NCBI GenBank assembly: GCA_900318645.1
Contig: ONLH01000007.1
Span: forward strand, 1-64,000
Source of the DNA: an uncultured Prevotellaceae bacterium
GTDB lineage: Bacteria; Bacteroidota; Bacteroidia; Bacteroidales; Muribaculaceae
Length of the DNA stretch: 64,000 nt
Direction of reading: 5' to 3'
The notes below the pieces were generated by a model, which was given only the letters and a program-made list of their open reading frames with translations, ran no database searches and was not told where the DNA came from. This document shows, in pieces, positions 8,601 to 16,405 of the stretch. Both the position numbers and the translations under genes were made by a program. How positions within the stretch are numbered: position 1 is the first letter of the stretch; every line of letters begins with the position of its first letter.

Positions 8601-8927
8601 TCATTGAGGTGTGCAAAGAAATAGAACTTCAAGTCTTGACTGCTCAAATTGTTCTTGAAGTTTTGAATAGAAGTCGATGAGTTGACGGCTTAGCGTGAGG
8701 TCATCGACGAGGATATCTCCGTTCTTTATCTTCACGATGCACTCTGAAAGGAAATTGGACGCCCAGTTCCAGAATGGGTGCACGCTGTACATGTCGTCTC
8801 CCAGGTACCCCGTGTCACCCGCCAAGACCAGGATATCGCCCTTTACGTCCATGGGACCGTTGTCCCTTAGATACCGCCAGTTGTCGCGGAACTCCAAGTG
8901 CAAATCAGATGCAAATTGAATTCTCAT
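8601..8927 (-). pseudogene. Truncated duplicate of metallophosphoesterase gene
   Basis: The first 56 or so codons (8758-8927) match the intact metallophosphoesterase gene at 50409-50578 base for base, without gaps and with about ten differences. The encoded start is MRIQFASDLHLEF against MKIQFASDLHLEF. After codon 57 the frame continues into unrelated sequence and stops at 8601. The downstream metal-binding motifs (GNHEF, THH, GHSH) are missing, so this is a non-functional scrap. The intact copy starts with TTG whereas this copy has ATG. Confidence 0.85.
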
Positions 8928-8947
8928 GGCGCTATGTCGATGGGTTA

Positions 8948-9892
8948 TTACTTCTTTTGCTCGAAGAGCCAGTCGCGAACGGAGTTGAGTTTATAGGCGT
9001 AGTCGAAGGAGCTCATGTGTTCGTTGCCGCCGCCGTCCTCGTTCAAGACGGTGCCCTCAGTGAACACGATGAAGTTGACGTTGTTGCCCTTGGACAGTAG
9101 ATCCTTGACGTTAGCATCCTGCTCGGTCGCCGGCAATTTGGCGCTCCAGGTGGCTGAATCAAACTTGGCCTGGTTGCGCTGTAGCACGTCCGTCAGCTGG
9201 GCCATGCCGCCCGATGCCTTCTTGTCTCCTCCGGCAACGATGTAGAAGAACTTGCGGTTGCCGAAGTCGTCCATCTTGCTGGTGTCCCACTGGCAGCCGA
9301 CGAAAATGCTGGCGGCAAACAGGTCGGGATGGGTGATGTTGTAGTACATCGACATCATACCGCCCATCGATTGGCCGGTAGTATATACCCTGGTCGTGTC
9401 GATGCCATACTGCTTGATGACAGCCTGCAGCAAGCGGATGGTCATCTCCACCTCGTCGGTCGTGCTCCAGTCGTCATCCACGGCCTTGGCTTTATAGGCT
9501 GGAGCCAGCACGAAGCACGGGTGACGTTGCTGATCCTCGTCGGTAGCCCAAATAAGGGCGCCATAGCCCTGCTCGAGCGGGAATTTCACTTCCTTGCCCG
9601 CGCAGCTGGCGTCGCAGATGAACATCACAATCGGATATCTCTTGCCCTGCACATAGTCGGTAGGGACAAACAGGTTATACTCCATCGACTGGCCCGTTAC
9701 CGAATCTTCCCAGGTCATTTGTTGGAACTTGGGCAGAACTGTCTCTTTCAACTGAGCAAGCACAGTGTCGCCGCTCTTATCGACAGCTGCTCCACCACGG
9801 TGGTGCATGCTCTGTTGGCCCGGTTTACCAGTGCAGCCCAGGATGCCGCCCAATACCATCACGAATAGTGTTGTAAAGATGATCTTCTTCAT
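8948..9892 (-). CDS. Esterase lipoprotein (alpha/beta hydrolase, PHB-depolymerase/LpqC-like)
   Basis: A 314-residue exported enzyme with a lipoprotein signal (VLGGILGC, Cys at about 20). The hydrolase core has LFVPTDYVQGKRYPIVMF early on, the nucleophile elbow GQSMGG, and a long pair of loops like those in dienelactone-hydrolase and prolyl-oligopeptidase-type esterases. The last part (GGNEHMSSFDYAY) probably carries the catalytic His. Likely a periplasmic or outer-membrane carbohydrate esterase or peptidase. The start is supported by a -7 element about 80 bases upstream. Confidence 0.82.
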   Translation of the reverse strand: MKKIIFTTLFVMVLGGILGCTGKPGQQSMHHRGGAAVDKSGDTVLAQLKETVLPKFQQMTWEDSVTGQSMEYNLFVPTDYVQGKRYPIVMFICDASCAGKEVKFPLEQGYGALIWATDEDQQRHPCFVLAPAYKAKAVDDDWSTTDEVEMTIRLLQAVIKQYGIDTTRVYTTGQSMGGMMSMYYNITHPDLFAASIFVGCQWDTSKMDDFGNRKFFYIVAGGDKKASGGMAQLTDVLQRNQAKFDSATWSAKLPATEQDANVKDLLSKGNNVNFIVFTEGTVLNEDGGGNEHMSSFDYAYKLNSVRDWLFEQKK

Positions 9893-9972
9893 ATTGATTT
9901 CAAGTTTTGTGTTGTGAAAAAACGGATGAAACTGTTACAGCAAACGGAGCATGCTGTTACAGTTTTGCCATG

Positions 9973-9980
9973 CAAAGATA
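9973..9980 (-). promoter_or_regulatory. Putative -7 element for the esterase lipoprotein gene
   Basis: CAAAGATA on the plus strand reads TATCTTTG on the minus strand, matching TAnnTTTG, 81 bases upstream of the start at 9892. Confidence 0.5.
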
Positions 9981-10017
9981 ACTATTTTCTTCGATTATGC
10001 GAACACCTCTATTTTCC

Positions 10018-10067
10018 TATAATCAGCGGAAACATGTAGAAAAACATGGTTTCCCGCTGATTATAGA
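10018..10067. other. Long imperfect hairpin in the 9893-10215 gap
   Basis: TATAATCAGCGGAAACATG is followed, after a short loop, by CATGGTTTCCCGCTGATTATA. The arms are complementary apart from two single-base bulges. It sits between two minus-strand genes and is not followed by an obvious T-run, so it may be a processing site or palindromic repeat rather than a terminator. The rest of the gap holds only the promoter and the terminator at 10164. Confidence 0.5.
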
Positions 10068-10163
10068 AATTCTGTTGCTGCCAGATTTGCTCTCTTGTAA
10101 CCAACAAAAATCGCAACGTGTTGGGATTTTTTGATGGTTTAGCGTTATCTACCATATAAAAAG

Positions 10164-10195
10164 CACGAAAATCGCAGTATACTGCGATTTTCGTG
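10164..10195 (-). terminator. Perfect 32-bp palindrome, terminator of the flavin-reductase-like gene
   Basis: CACGAAAATCGCAGTA is directly followed by its exact reverse complement, and on the minus strand the palindrome runs into CTTTTTATAT. It lies 20 bases beyond the stop codon at 10216, consistent with intrinsic termination. Confidence 0.75.
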
Positions 10196-10215
10196 TAAGG
10201 GAAACGTATTGGGCG

Positions 10216-10899
10216 TTACTGGAATTTCTTTCCTGCTCCCCAGGCCTTGCCGACGCTGTCGCCGAGGGCGCGGTAGCACATTGCTGCGGCATCAAAGACG
10301 ATGGGTTTCAGCTTGGTGAGGTCAACATGGCCCTCGGCATCCAGGATGCTCTGGTCTGCACTCATGTTCACCACCTCGCCAATCAGCATGCCGTCCTCAA
10401 AGCTGACCACCTTGCACTCCAGCGTGAGCGGATACTGGTTGATAATGGGCGCGTCGACGTTGGGGCTGGGCGTGATGGTGAAACCAGCCTTGGCCACTTT
10501 GTCGGGCACGTCGTTGCCGCTCACGATGCCGAAGTAGTCGGACTCGGCCACGGTGCGCTCATCGGCAAAACTGACGGTGAAAGCTTTAGTGAGTTCCAAG
10601 TTGTCAGTCGTCTTGTGCTTGCTCAGGCTGATGACGATCTTGTCGTAATCCAGCTGTCCTGCCCATGCGGCCATCATCACATCTGGGTTGTGTTCCTTGT
10701 CCCACGTGGCAATCATCACACACGGCTGGGGCGTCGTGATCAGGGCATGGTCAGCGCCAAAGTTCTTACGGCCTTCCACATCCTTAGGCTTCTCTGTCTT
10801 CTCCTTGTTCTCATTCACGTTTTGATTGGTTTGGTCGCCGTCGGAAGAGCAGGCTGCCAAAACCAGCAGCATCGCTGCCATTAAAAACACCTTCTTCAT
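10216..10899 (-). CDS. Flavin-reductase-like lipoprotein
   Basis: A 227-residue protein with a lipoprotein signal (MLLVLAACSS) and an Asn/Lys/Glu-rich linker. Then comes a flavin reductase-like FMN-binding split-barrel domain from about residue 45 (ALITTPQPCVMIATWD, MAAWAGQLDYDKIVISLSKHKTT, FTVSFADE, YFGIVSGNDVPDK, and INQYPLTLECKVV). Family members are normally cytoplasmic flavoprotein oxidoreductases, so an exported, lipid-anchored version is unusual and suggests periplasmic FMN chemistry. The next gene upstream on the same strand is a TIGR04076 protein ending 31 bases before this start, so the two may be co-transcribed. Confidence 0.82.
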   Translation of the reverse strand: MKKVFLMAAMLLVLAACSSDGDQTNQNVNENKEKTEKPKDVEGRKNFGADHALITTPQPCVMIATWDKEHNPDVMMAAWAGQLDYDKIVISLSKHKTTDNLELTKAFTVSFADERTVAESDYFGIVSGNDVPDKVAKAGFTITPSPNVDAPIINQYPLTLECKVVSFEDGMLIGEVVNMSADQSILDAEGHVDLTKLKPIVFDAAAMCYRALGDSVGKAWGAGKKFQ

Positions 10900-10930
10900 A
10901 TTGATATACTCTTATTTGATGGTTAATACT

Positions 10931-11278
10931 CTATCTGTCAACTGGGATATACTCCAGTTTGGCGTCTATGTCTGTGGCCTCGAGCTTCATGATGACGGGG
11001 CGCAGGCCGTCGTTGCAGCTCACGATGGCGACACCAGGTTTCCTGATCCAGTCGCCATAATAGAACAGGTCGCTGCCCGCACCATGGGCGAGCGCAAATA
11101 CATACTGGTAAATCGCCTTCCAGGCCTCGTCACAGAAGCCCTCAGGCTTGGCATAGTCTGCCATGAATACATCGCCCTCCTTCATCATCGGGCAAGCCTT
11201 GATGCCAACGGCACCATACTCCCGCGCCAACTCCTCATTGAGCGTCGTTTTAAGAATCGTGATTTTAACTTTTTTCAT
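10931..11278 (-). CDS. TIGR04076 family protein
   Basis: A 115-residue soluble protein matching the TIGR04076 pattern. It has an N-terminal VKITILKTTLNEELAREYG, a C-P at KACPMMKEGDVF, PEGFCDEAWKAIYQYVFAL, and a second Cys in SCNDGLRPVIMKLE. The family is small, Cys-containing and of unknown function, often near redox genes. It lies just upstream of the flavin-reductase-like lipoprotein gene on the same strand. Confidence 0.8.
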   Translation of the reverse strand: MKKVKITILKTTLNEELAREYGAVGIKACPMMKEGDVFMADYAKPEGFCDEAWKAIYQYVFALAHGAGSDLFYYGDWIRKPGVAIVSCNDGLRPVIMKLEATDIDAKLEYIPVDR

Positions 11279-11308
11279 TGTATGGTCATTTTGATTGGTT
11301 TTGTCCCA

Positions 11309-11506
11309 TCACTTTGGCTCTATACGATCGGGGTGGAAGAAGTGCATGTATTCGTCGATGGTGATTCCCGCTTCGGCGGTAGCTTCTTCGATTGGCTTCT
11401 TCTCTATCTGGAACGCAAATTTGGCTTGCCAATATTTACCTTCTCCTGGAAGATCCATCAAGAGATCCCATGCGGCATCCTCGTCGCCGTTCTCCCAGTT
11501 AAAGTA
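11309..11506 (-). pseudogene. Decayed 3' end of an unknown gene
   Basis: A minus-strand frame of 66 codons with protein-like composition (WENGDEDAAWDLLMDLP, ending MHFFHPDRIEPK) is preceded in frame by a stop at 11507-11509, with no good start codon. It appears to be the C-terminal remnant of a larger gene lying between TIGR04076 and the beta-glucosidase gene. A short 50-residue product from the internal ATG is possible but less likely. Confidence 0.45.
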
Positions 11507-11543
11507 TCAGCCAGCGCTTAGAGGCGAGCATCCACTCTTTTCG

Positions 11544-11602
11544 TTTCTTGCGGCCGGCATGGATATGGACAAGGCACTGGCTGATGCCAAAAAGCCGGGC
11601 TT
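11544..11602 (+). repeat. 59-bp fragment of the M28 peptidase gene
   Basis: This stretch matches 28769-28827, inside the intact M28 peptidase gene, with only a few differences, and would encode AAGMDMDKALADAKKPG in the same sense. It ends at the stop codon of the convergent beta-glucosidase gene. It is an orphan scrap of coding sequence. Confidence 0.75.
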
Positions 11603-13922
11603 ATTTCCTGTAGCGGGCGGTGCGGTGGTCGGTGATGATGCCGGTCCAATTCAGACCGTAGGCAAAATCATAGACGTTGCCGTCGATGTCGCGATAAGGA
11701 GTCATGTCATGCGGCTCGTCCTCGTTTTGCGCCTCGACGGTGAGCATGTCGGCGGGCATCTGGAACGGCAGCAGGCCTTGAGGCTCAAAGCGTCCCGCAA
11801 TGATGTCGAGTTTTGCCTTGTTCTGCACACCGAAGCACAGCAAAATGGCATCGGCGGCTTCCTCAAACTCGGCAACCACAGTCGGGCGGGAAAGGTTCAA
11901 TGTCACCACCACTGGTTTATTGCCCATCAAGCGACGTGTCTCCAGCACCAGGTCAAGGTCGCCCTCGTTGATGGTCTCGACGGCCTTGCCACGGTAGCTG
12001 CGGTCAACGAAGGGCTCCATCGGGTCGCCGCCCGCTATGCTCGGCTGACGGGCCGCTGCGGCGGTATAAGGCCGGTATTGCAAGCTGATGGGCAAATATC
12101 CGTTGCCGCCCGCATCCACATCGTCGCGGCTGTATCCGAAACCACTCAGGGGCTCGTCAATGTCCACGATGGCGAAATCGGCGAGCGCGGGGTCATCGAC
12201 GACAGTAAAATACTGCTCGACCAGTTCGCGGCGGATGGGATAGTCGGTCTTTTCCTCGTAATTCTCGCCCCAGAATCCCTTTCTGGCGGGATAATGGCGC
12301 TTGGGCAGATATACCCGCAACCGCTGCTGCAAGGGCAGGCAGTTGCCGTGGTTCTTGACCATCACGATGGAACGCAGCTGGGCTTCATAGCCCGCCAGCA
12401 TATACTCGGGATTGCCGACGATGCGTGAGGCTTCATCGGGGTCAACATAGGGGTTCTCGAAAAGCCCTAACCTGAAACTGTTGAGCAATAGCCGTCGTGC
12501 ACTCAGTTCAAAGCGCTCGCGGGCACTCGCCGAGCCATAGTCGCGTTCCCACATCCGATAGGCCTCGACGATGGGTTGCTTGTCCTGGTTGCCGCCAAAC
12601 TGGTCCACGCCTGCCAACAAGACACGGTAATGGCGCTGGGCCACGGTGAGGTGCTCCACACCCCAGGGTTTTCCAAAATTCTTGTCAATGGCATCGCAGT
12701 CGCCCGTGACCCCCCAATCGGTACAAGCCACTCCATCGAAGCCGTATTGCTCACGCAGCAGTTCGGTGATGATGTATCGGCTATAGTTCATGGCCACATT
12801 TTCCCCGCTGGGGGCGATGCCCCAAGGAACAGTGTAGAACGGCATCACTGCACTTGCGCTGACAGTGGGGCCGTCGAGTTGGAAGGCGCCACGTGTGAAC
12901 GGCAGCAGTCTCGTCTCGAACAGGTGCCCAGGATAGACCGCAAATTTGCCGAAACTGCAGTGTGAGTCTCGGCCTCCTTCCTCGGAGCCGCCACCAGGCC
13001 AATGCTTGACCATAGTATTGACGCTGTGATATCCCCAGCCATTAGCAATCTCTGCCCCACCCTGACTGGTCTGGAAACCGTCGCAATAGGCTCGAGCATA
13101 ATCAGTGACCAGCTGCGGGTCTTCGCTGAAGCACCCCAGCGCACGCCTCCATCGTGGTTCGGTCGCAAGATCGACCTGGGGCGACAGGGCCGTGGTGATG
13201 CCCAGAGCCCGGTATTCCCTTGATGCAATCTCGCCGAAACGCTTCACCAGATCGGGGTCCATGATGGCGCCCATGCCGATGGGGCGCGGCCACAGCGAAA
13301 TCTGCCCTCCTGCGCCTGCAAGGAACTCATCGCTTGTCGCCGTCTCGTTGCGGGGGTCGCTGCTGTTGTTGGCGGGAATGCCTAGGTCCAAACCCTCGAC
13401 AAATGCCTGCATCCGATTGCTCCACCGGGCGGCAACGGCGGGGCTCTCGACTTGGGTCACCAGCACGGCGCGCCCATTGTCATTCTCCAGGAATGATATC
13501 TGCTCGTCGGTCAAGTCCCATGGGTTAGCACCACTCTCAGTAAAGGTTTTCCCGTTATACACGGGTCGGTTGGTGTTTGGAACAGGTTGATGGCTGCTAT
13601 AGAGCATCAACCCGGCAATCTGTTCAACGCTCAATCGGCTGGCAAGGTCACGGGCGCGTTCTTCGGCTGGCAGGCGCCAGTCTTCATAGGGCTCCAGCTT
13701 GCCGTTGCGGCTCAAGTCCTTGAACGGCAGGCCATCAACCATGATGATACCCACTCCACTATCGGGCGAATAACCCAACACAGGTGCATCGGGATGAATG
13801 ACCAGGTTGTATCCATCCTTCTCTACTATCTGATATTTCTCTTTAGCGCCGTTCATGCTGCCCGCTGGATTGAAAACGATTGCCAGGCAAGCCATCGTTG
13901 CCAGTACTCTTGTCATTGCCAT
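11601..13922 (-). CDS. Glycoside hydrolase family 3 beta-glucosidase, exported
   Basis: A 773-residue protein with an N-terminal signal peptide (MTRVLATMACLAIVF). The GH3 N-terminal TIM barrel spans about 60-430: GLPFKDLSRNGKLEPYEDW, the NTMVKHWPGGGSEEGGRD substrate loop, and VACTDWG with the likely catalytic Asp near residue 403. The alpha/beta sandwich domain with RSIVMVKNHGNCLPL follows, then a C-terminal part ending in a short fibronectin-like tail. It is expected to hydrolyse beta-glucosides or related oligosaccharides in the periplasm. The final codons abut a duplicated M28 peptidase scrap, so the extreme C-terminus may have been altered by a rearrangement. Confidence 0.9.
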   Translation of the reverse strand: MAMTRVLATMACLAIVFNPAGSMNGAKEKYQIVEKDGYNLVIHPDAPVLGYSPDSGVGIIMVDGLPFKDLSRNGKLEPYEDWRLPAEERARDLASRLSVEQIAGLMLYSSHQPVPNTNRPVYNGKTFTESGANPWDLTDEQISFLENDNGRAVLVTQVESPAVAARWSNRMQAFVEGLDLGIPANNSSDPRNETATSDEFLAGAGGQISLWPRPIGMGAIMDPDLVKRFGEIASREYRALGITTALSPQVDLATEPRWRRALGCFSEDPQLVTDYARAYCDGFQTSQGGAEIANGWGYHSVNTMVKHWPGGGSEEGGRDSHCSFGKFAVYPGHLFETRLLPFTRGAFQLDGPTVSASAVMPFYTVPWGIAPSGENVAMNYSRYIITELLREQYGFDGVACTDWGVTGDCDAIDKNFGKPWGVEHLTVAQRHYRVLLAGVDQFGGNQDKQPIVEAYRMWERDYGSASARERFELSARRLLLNSFRLGLFENPYVDPDEASRIVGNPEYMLAGYEAQLRSIVMVKNHGNCLPLQQRLRVYLPKRHYPARKGFWGENYEEKTDYPIRRELVEQYFTVVDDPALADFAIVDIDEPLSGFGYSRDDVDAGGNGYLPISLQYRPYTAAAARQPSIAGGDPMEPFVDRSYRGKAVETINEGDLDLVLETRRLMGNKPVVVTLNLSRPTVVAEFEEAADAILLCFGVQNKAKLDIIAGRFEPQGLLPFQMPADMLTVEAQNEDEPHDMTPYRDIDGNVYDFAYGLNWTGIITDHRTARYRK

Positions 13923-13970
13923 AATTATTACTTGAGTTGTTTGACATTTCTAATGAGAATCTTTTCACCG

Positions 13971-13978
13971 CAAATATA
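13971..13978 (-). promoter_or_regulatory. Putative -7 element for the beta-glucosidase gene
   Basis: CAAATATA on the plus strand gives TATATTTG on the minus strand, 49 bases upstream of the start at 13922. Confidence 0.5.
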
Positions 13979-14111
13979 AGCTATTTATTTGAAATATCAG
14001 ACACACTCACGCCCTTAGGCAAATTTTAACCTTGTTGCAGTTATCACGCTGCGCGCGAGAAATCAAAAAAATAATTGGTTATTTGGCTTGTTTGCTATTC
14101 GCCTTAGATGA

Positions 14112-14990
14112 CTATAGTGACCTTTTATTTTGTCTGATGGTTGTGAGCTCATCCATGTCGAGGTGGTCGATGCCGTAGCGCAGGGCTTCGAGAATCTGGG
14201 GCTTGCGTTTCAGGAAGTCGGGGCCCGAAAGATTCATCGACGAGGTGTGGTGGGTATTCAGTTCGCAGTCACAGGTGAGGTGCTCGAGGAACGTCAGCAG
14301 TTCCTGCATCAGTTCGCGCTCGGTCAGCGGGGTGAACTCTCCCCGCCCAGCCTCTTCGAGAAGAGGAGTACCGGGGAACAGCACGAGGCCGCCTGTGCCG
14401 ACGAGCATCGGCTTGCACTGGTTGAACACCTTGGCCGAGTTGACGGCATGGTCGTGGCTGTGCTCGCGTCCTGCCACGCCGTTGAGGAAGGTCATCCAAT
14501 AGGCGATGCCCGCTTCCTCGAGTTTGTGGCACTGCTCCAGGATATCCTGCGAGGTGTAGCCCTTGTTGATGCGCTGCAGCGTCCAGTCGTCGCCGCTCTC
14601 CACACCGAGCGAGATTTCGTTCACGCCGATCTCTTTGAGTTGGCGCAACTGCTCCACGGTTTTGTTCTTGATATCGGTAACGCGTGTGCTGGCATAAATG
14701 TGCTCCAGTTTGGGCAGATACTTCTTGATCAGTTCCAGACGGGGCATCAGGCGGTCAAACGACAGCGCCAGCGGGTTAGCGCTGAGCAGTTGGATGGTCT
14801 TGGCATGGGGCACGGTGGCTTCCAGTTCCTGCAAGTCTTCTTCCAGCCATTCCATGGGTTGCATGCTGAAGGGCACGTCCTTGTACATCGTGCAGAACTT
14901 GCAGCTGTTGTGAGTGCAGCCCTGCGTAATCTGGATCAACGGCCATGTGGGCCAATAGGGATTGCGGTAAACGGGATCTGAAAAATGCAT
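14112..14990 (-). CDS. Radical SAM protein with CX4CX2C cluster motif
   Basis: A 292-residue protein. An [4Fe-4S] cluster motif of Cys25, Cys30 and Cys33 (GCTHNSCKFC) has a four-residue first spacing in place of the usual three. The barrel continues with IQLLSANPLALSFD, YASTRVTDI, EISLGVESGDD and the HemW/Elp3-like VGTGGLVLFPGTPL. It is conserved in many anaerobes as an uncharacterised B12-independent radical SAM protein. It is monocistronic, with a good -7 element (CAAAGGTA at 15024-15031) upstream. Confidence 0.82.
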   Translation of the reverse strand: MHFSDPVYRNPYWPTWPLIQITQGCTHNSCKFCTMYKDVPFSMQPMEWLEEDLQELEATVPHAKTIQLLSANPLALSFDRLMPRLELIKKYLPKLEHIYASTRVTDIKNKTVEQLRQLKEIGVNEISLGVESGDDWTLQRINKGYTSQDILEQCHKLEEAGIAYWMTFLNGVAGREHSHDHAVNSAKVFNQCKPMLVGTGGLVLFPGTPLLEEAGRGEFTPLTERELMQELLTFLEHLTCDCELNTHHTSSMNLSGPDFLKRKPQILEALRYGIDHLDMDELTTIRQNKRSL

Positions 14991-15023
14991 AGTTTTGTCC
15001 TTTCTTTTTTTGGTTTAACACTG

Positions 15024-15031
15024 CAAAGGTA
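15024..15031 (-). promoter_or_regulatory. Putative -7 element for the radical SAM gene
   Basis: CAAAGGTA reads TACCTTTG on the minus strand, 34 bases upstream of the start at 14990. Confidence 0.55.
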
Positions 15032-15056
15032 GGCCGTTTCCGCTAATAGACCATCG

Positions 15057-15443
15057 TTACTTACCTCCAGGTAAGTCAAGAATCAAGCGCCTGTGATCCT
15101 GTCCCCATTCCGTCATCCGGTAGGCAATCACAAAGAGCCGCTTGCCATGGTCGGTCAACCGGTACTCCACCCGTGGCGGATAGCCGTAGCACTCGTGGCG
15201 CTCTATCAGCCGATCCTCCTGCATCTGTCGCAGACGGTCGGTCAGTACCTTCTCGCTGACGCCATGCACGGCTTCCTGAATGTCCTTGAAGCGGGTGTTT
15301 CCACACACGATGGCCGTCAGCACCTCTACCGTCCATTTGCTGCGCAACACGTCCATCGTGTCGGTGATCGACAAGACTTCGCGGCAAAGCACCTTTGCGT
15401 CCTTCGCCGCCACTTCACTGATGATTTTTTCTATGTCTTCCAT
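15057..15443 (-). CDS. HxlR-family transcriptional regulator
   Basis: A 128-residue winged-helix regulator. The diagnostic segments are a conserved Cys near the N-terminus (LCREVLSI), DVLRSKWTVEVLTAIVCGNTRFKDI, VSEKVLTDRLRQMQEDRLIER, and the wing PPRVEYRLTDHGKRL. The ATG at 15443 (MEDIEKIISEV) is preferred, because a longer in-frame extension to 15509 runs through repeat-like DNA and has atypical composition. HxlR proteins sense redox or electrophile stress through the Cys and often control a neighbouring oxidoreductase. Confidence 0.82.
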   Translation of the reverse strand: MEDIEKIISEVAAKDAKVLCREVLSITDTMDVLRSKWTVEVLTAIVCGNTRFKDIQEAVHGVSEKVLTDRLRQMQEDRLIERHECYGYPPRVEYRLTDHGKRLFVIAYRMTEWGQDHRRLILDLPGGK

Positions 15444-15453
15444 GTCCTTCAGT

Positions 15454-15549
15454 ATAAATTGGAATTTGCATGTCCGATTTCTGGCTTCGCCTCGGCATAG
15501 CTCAAACAAGTTTTCCCTCTGCCCTCGGCTCGCACATAAATTGGAATTT
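15454..15549. repeat. 68-bp insert flanked by 14-bp direct repeats
   Basis: ATAAATTGGAATTT occurs at 15454-15467 and again at 15536-15549. Between them is a 68-bp segment containing CTCGGCATAGCTCAAACAAG and GCCCTCGGCTCGCAC. The segment resembles the repeat units at 19776-19836 and 25480-25530. The layout looks like insertion of a small element with target duplication in the leader of the HxlR gene. Confidence 0.5.
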
Positions 15550-16048
15550 ACTTCAATAAACCATATAAGAGTATATCGTAAATAATATCTCCTTTAATCA
15601 CCGCTTTGCGCATGACACCTTCTTGTATAAAACCATTCTTTTGTAGAATACGCTGAGATGCCAAATTGGGATGAAAGACATTTGCCGTAATTCGATTGAG
15701 ACCTAGTTCCTTTATTGCAATTTCACACACTTGTCCCACTGCCTGACTCATCAGACCTCGATTCCAATAGTCTTTCAATAACATGTAACCTAATTCGCCG
15801 TCAAGCCTGTATATGTCTGCTTTTCGTTCAATGGAAACACTACCAATGATTTTCCCATCCATGACTACAGCGCGGAAAATCCCGTCAATGCCTTCGCTTT
15901 TGGCAACCATATTCAGCCACCAATTAGCATCATCTTCTGTGTAAGGATTCGGCAATCTGTCAGACAAGTATGTCCTATCGACGGCATTGCATAACTCCGC
16001 AAGTTCTTCCTTGTCGGCCAATGACCATTTCCGCAATTCTACTTTCAT
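15548..16048 (-). CDS. GNAT-family N-acetyltransferase (RimJ/RimL-like)
   Basis: A 166-residue protein with the RimJ/RimL pattern: AELCNAVDRTYLSDRLPNPY, IGSVSIERKADIYRLDGELGYML, KDYWNRGLMSQAV as the acetyl-CoA loop, and LGLNRITANVFHPNLASQRILQKNGF. It probably acetylates a protein N-terminus or a small amine. It follows the SMR efflux remnant on the same strand. Confidence 0.85.
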   Translation of the reverse strand: MKVELRKWSLADKEELAELCNAVDRTYLSDRLPNPYTEDDANWWLNMVAKSEGIDGIFRAVVMDGKIIGSVSIERKADIYRLDGELGYMLLKDYWNRGLMSQAVGQVCEIAIKELGLNRITANVFHPNLASQRILQKNGFIQEGVMRKAVIKGDIIYDILLYGLLK

Positions 16049-16069
16049 AATGCTAATATCCGATTTATC

Positions 16070-16402
16070 TTAATGTACTTCCATTTTTGAGAACAGGTTG
16101 ATGACGATAACGCCTGCCATAATCAGCGCGATGCCGATATAGGCTGGCAGGTCGGGCACTTATTTGAACACGAAAATGCCGATGAGCGTTATAAGCACGA
16201 TGCCGAGGGCACTCCAAATAGCATAGGCAATGCCGATGGGCAGCGTGCGCAGGGCATGGCTCAAGCAATAGAACGAAAGCAGATAGCCAACTGCCATTGC
16301 GATGGTAGGCAAAATCTTGGTAAACTGCTCAGAGTATTTTAGCATAGTGGTGGCGAACGTCTCCAGGACGATAGCACCAATCAGGAACAGCCATTCTTTC
16401 AT
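16070..16402 (-). pseudogene. SMR-family efflux transporter interrupted by one in-frame stop
   Basis: A 110-codon frame of the small multidrug resistance family (EmrE/SugE type). It has four membrane segments, an N-terminal WLFLIGAIVLETFATTMLKYS with the essential membrane Glu, and YAIWSALGIVLITLIGIFVF. A TAA codon at 16160-16162 follows residue 80. Beyond it the same frame continues for 29 residues with a typical fourth helix (IGIALIMAGVIVINLF) and ends in a natural stop. A single CAA-to-TAA change would explain it. It begins four bases after the SPL-type radical SAM gene. It may be a recent nonsense mutation, a sequencing error, or a strain-level polymorphism. Confidence 0.85.
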
Positions 16403-16405
16403 CGT

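Noticed and set aside
11295-12428. 377-codon plus-strand frame
   Set aside because: It is mostly antisense to the beta-glucosidase. The only real signal in it is the M28 peptidase scrap at 11544-11602.
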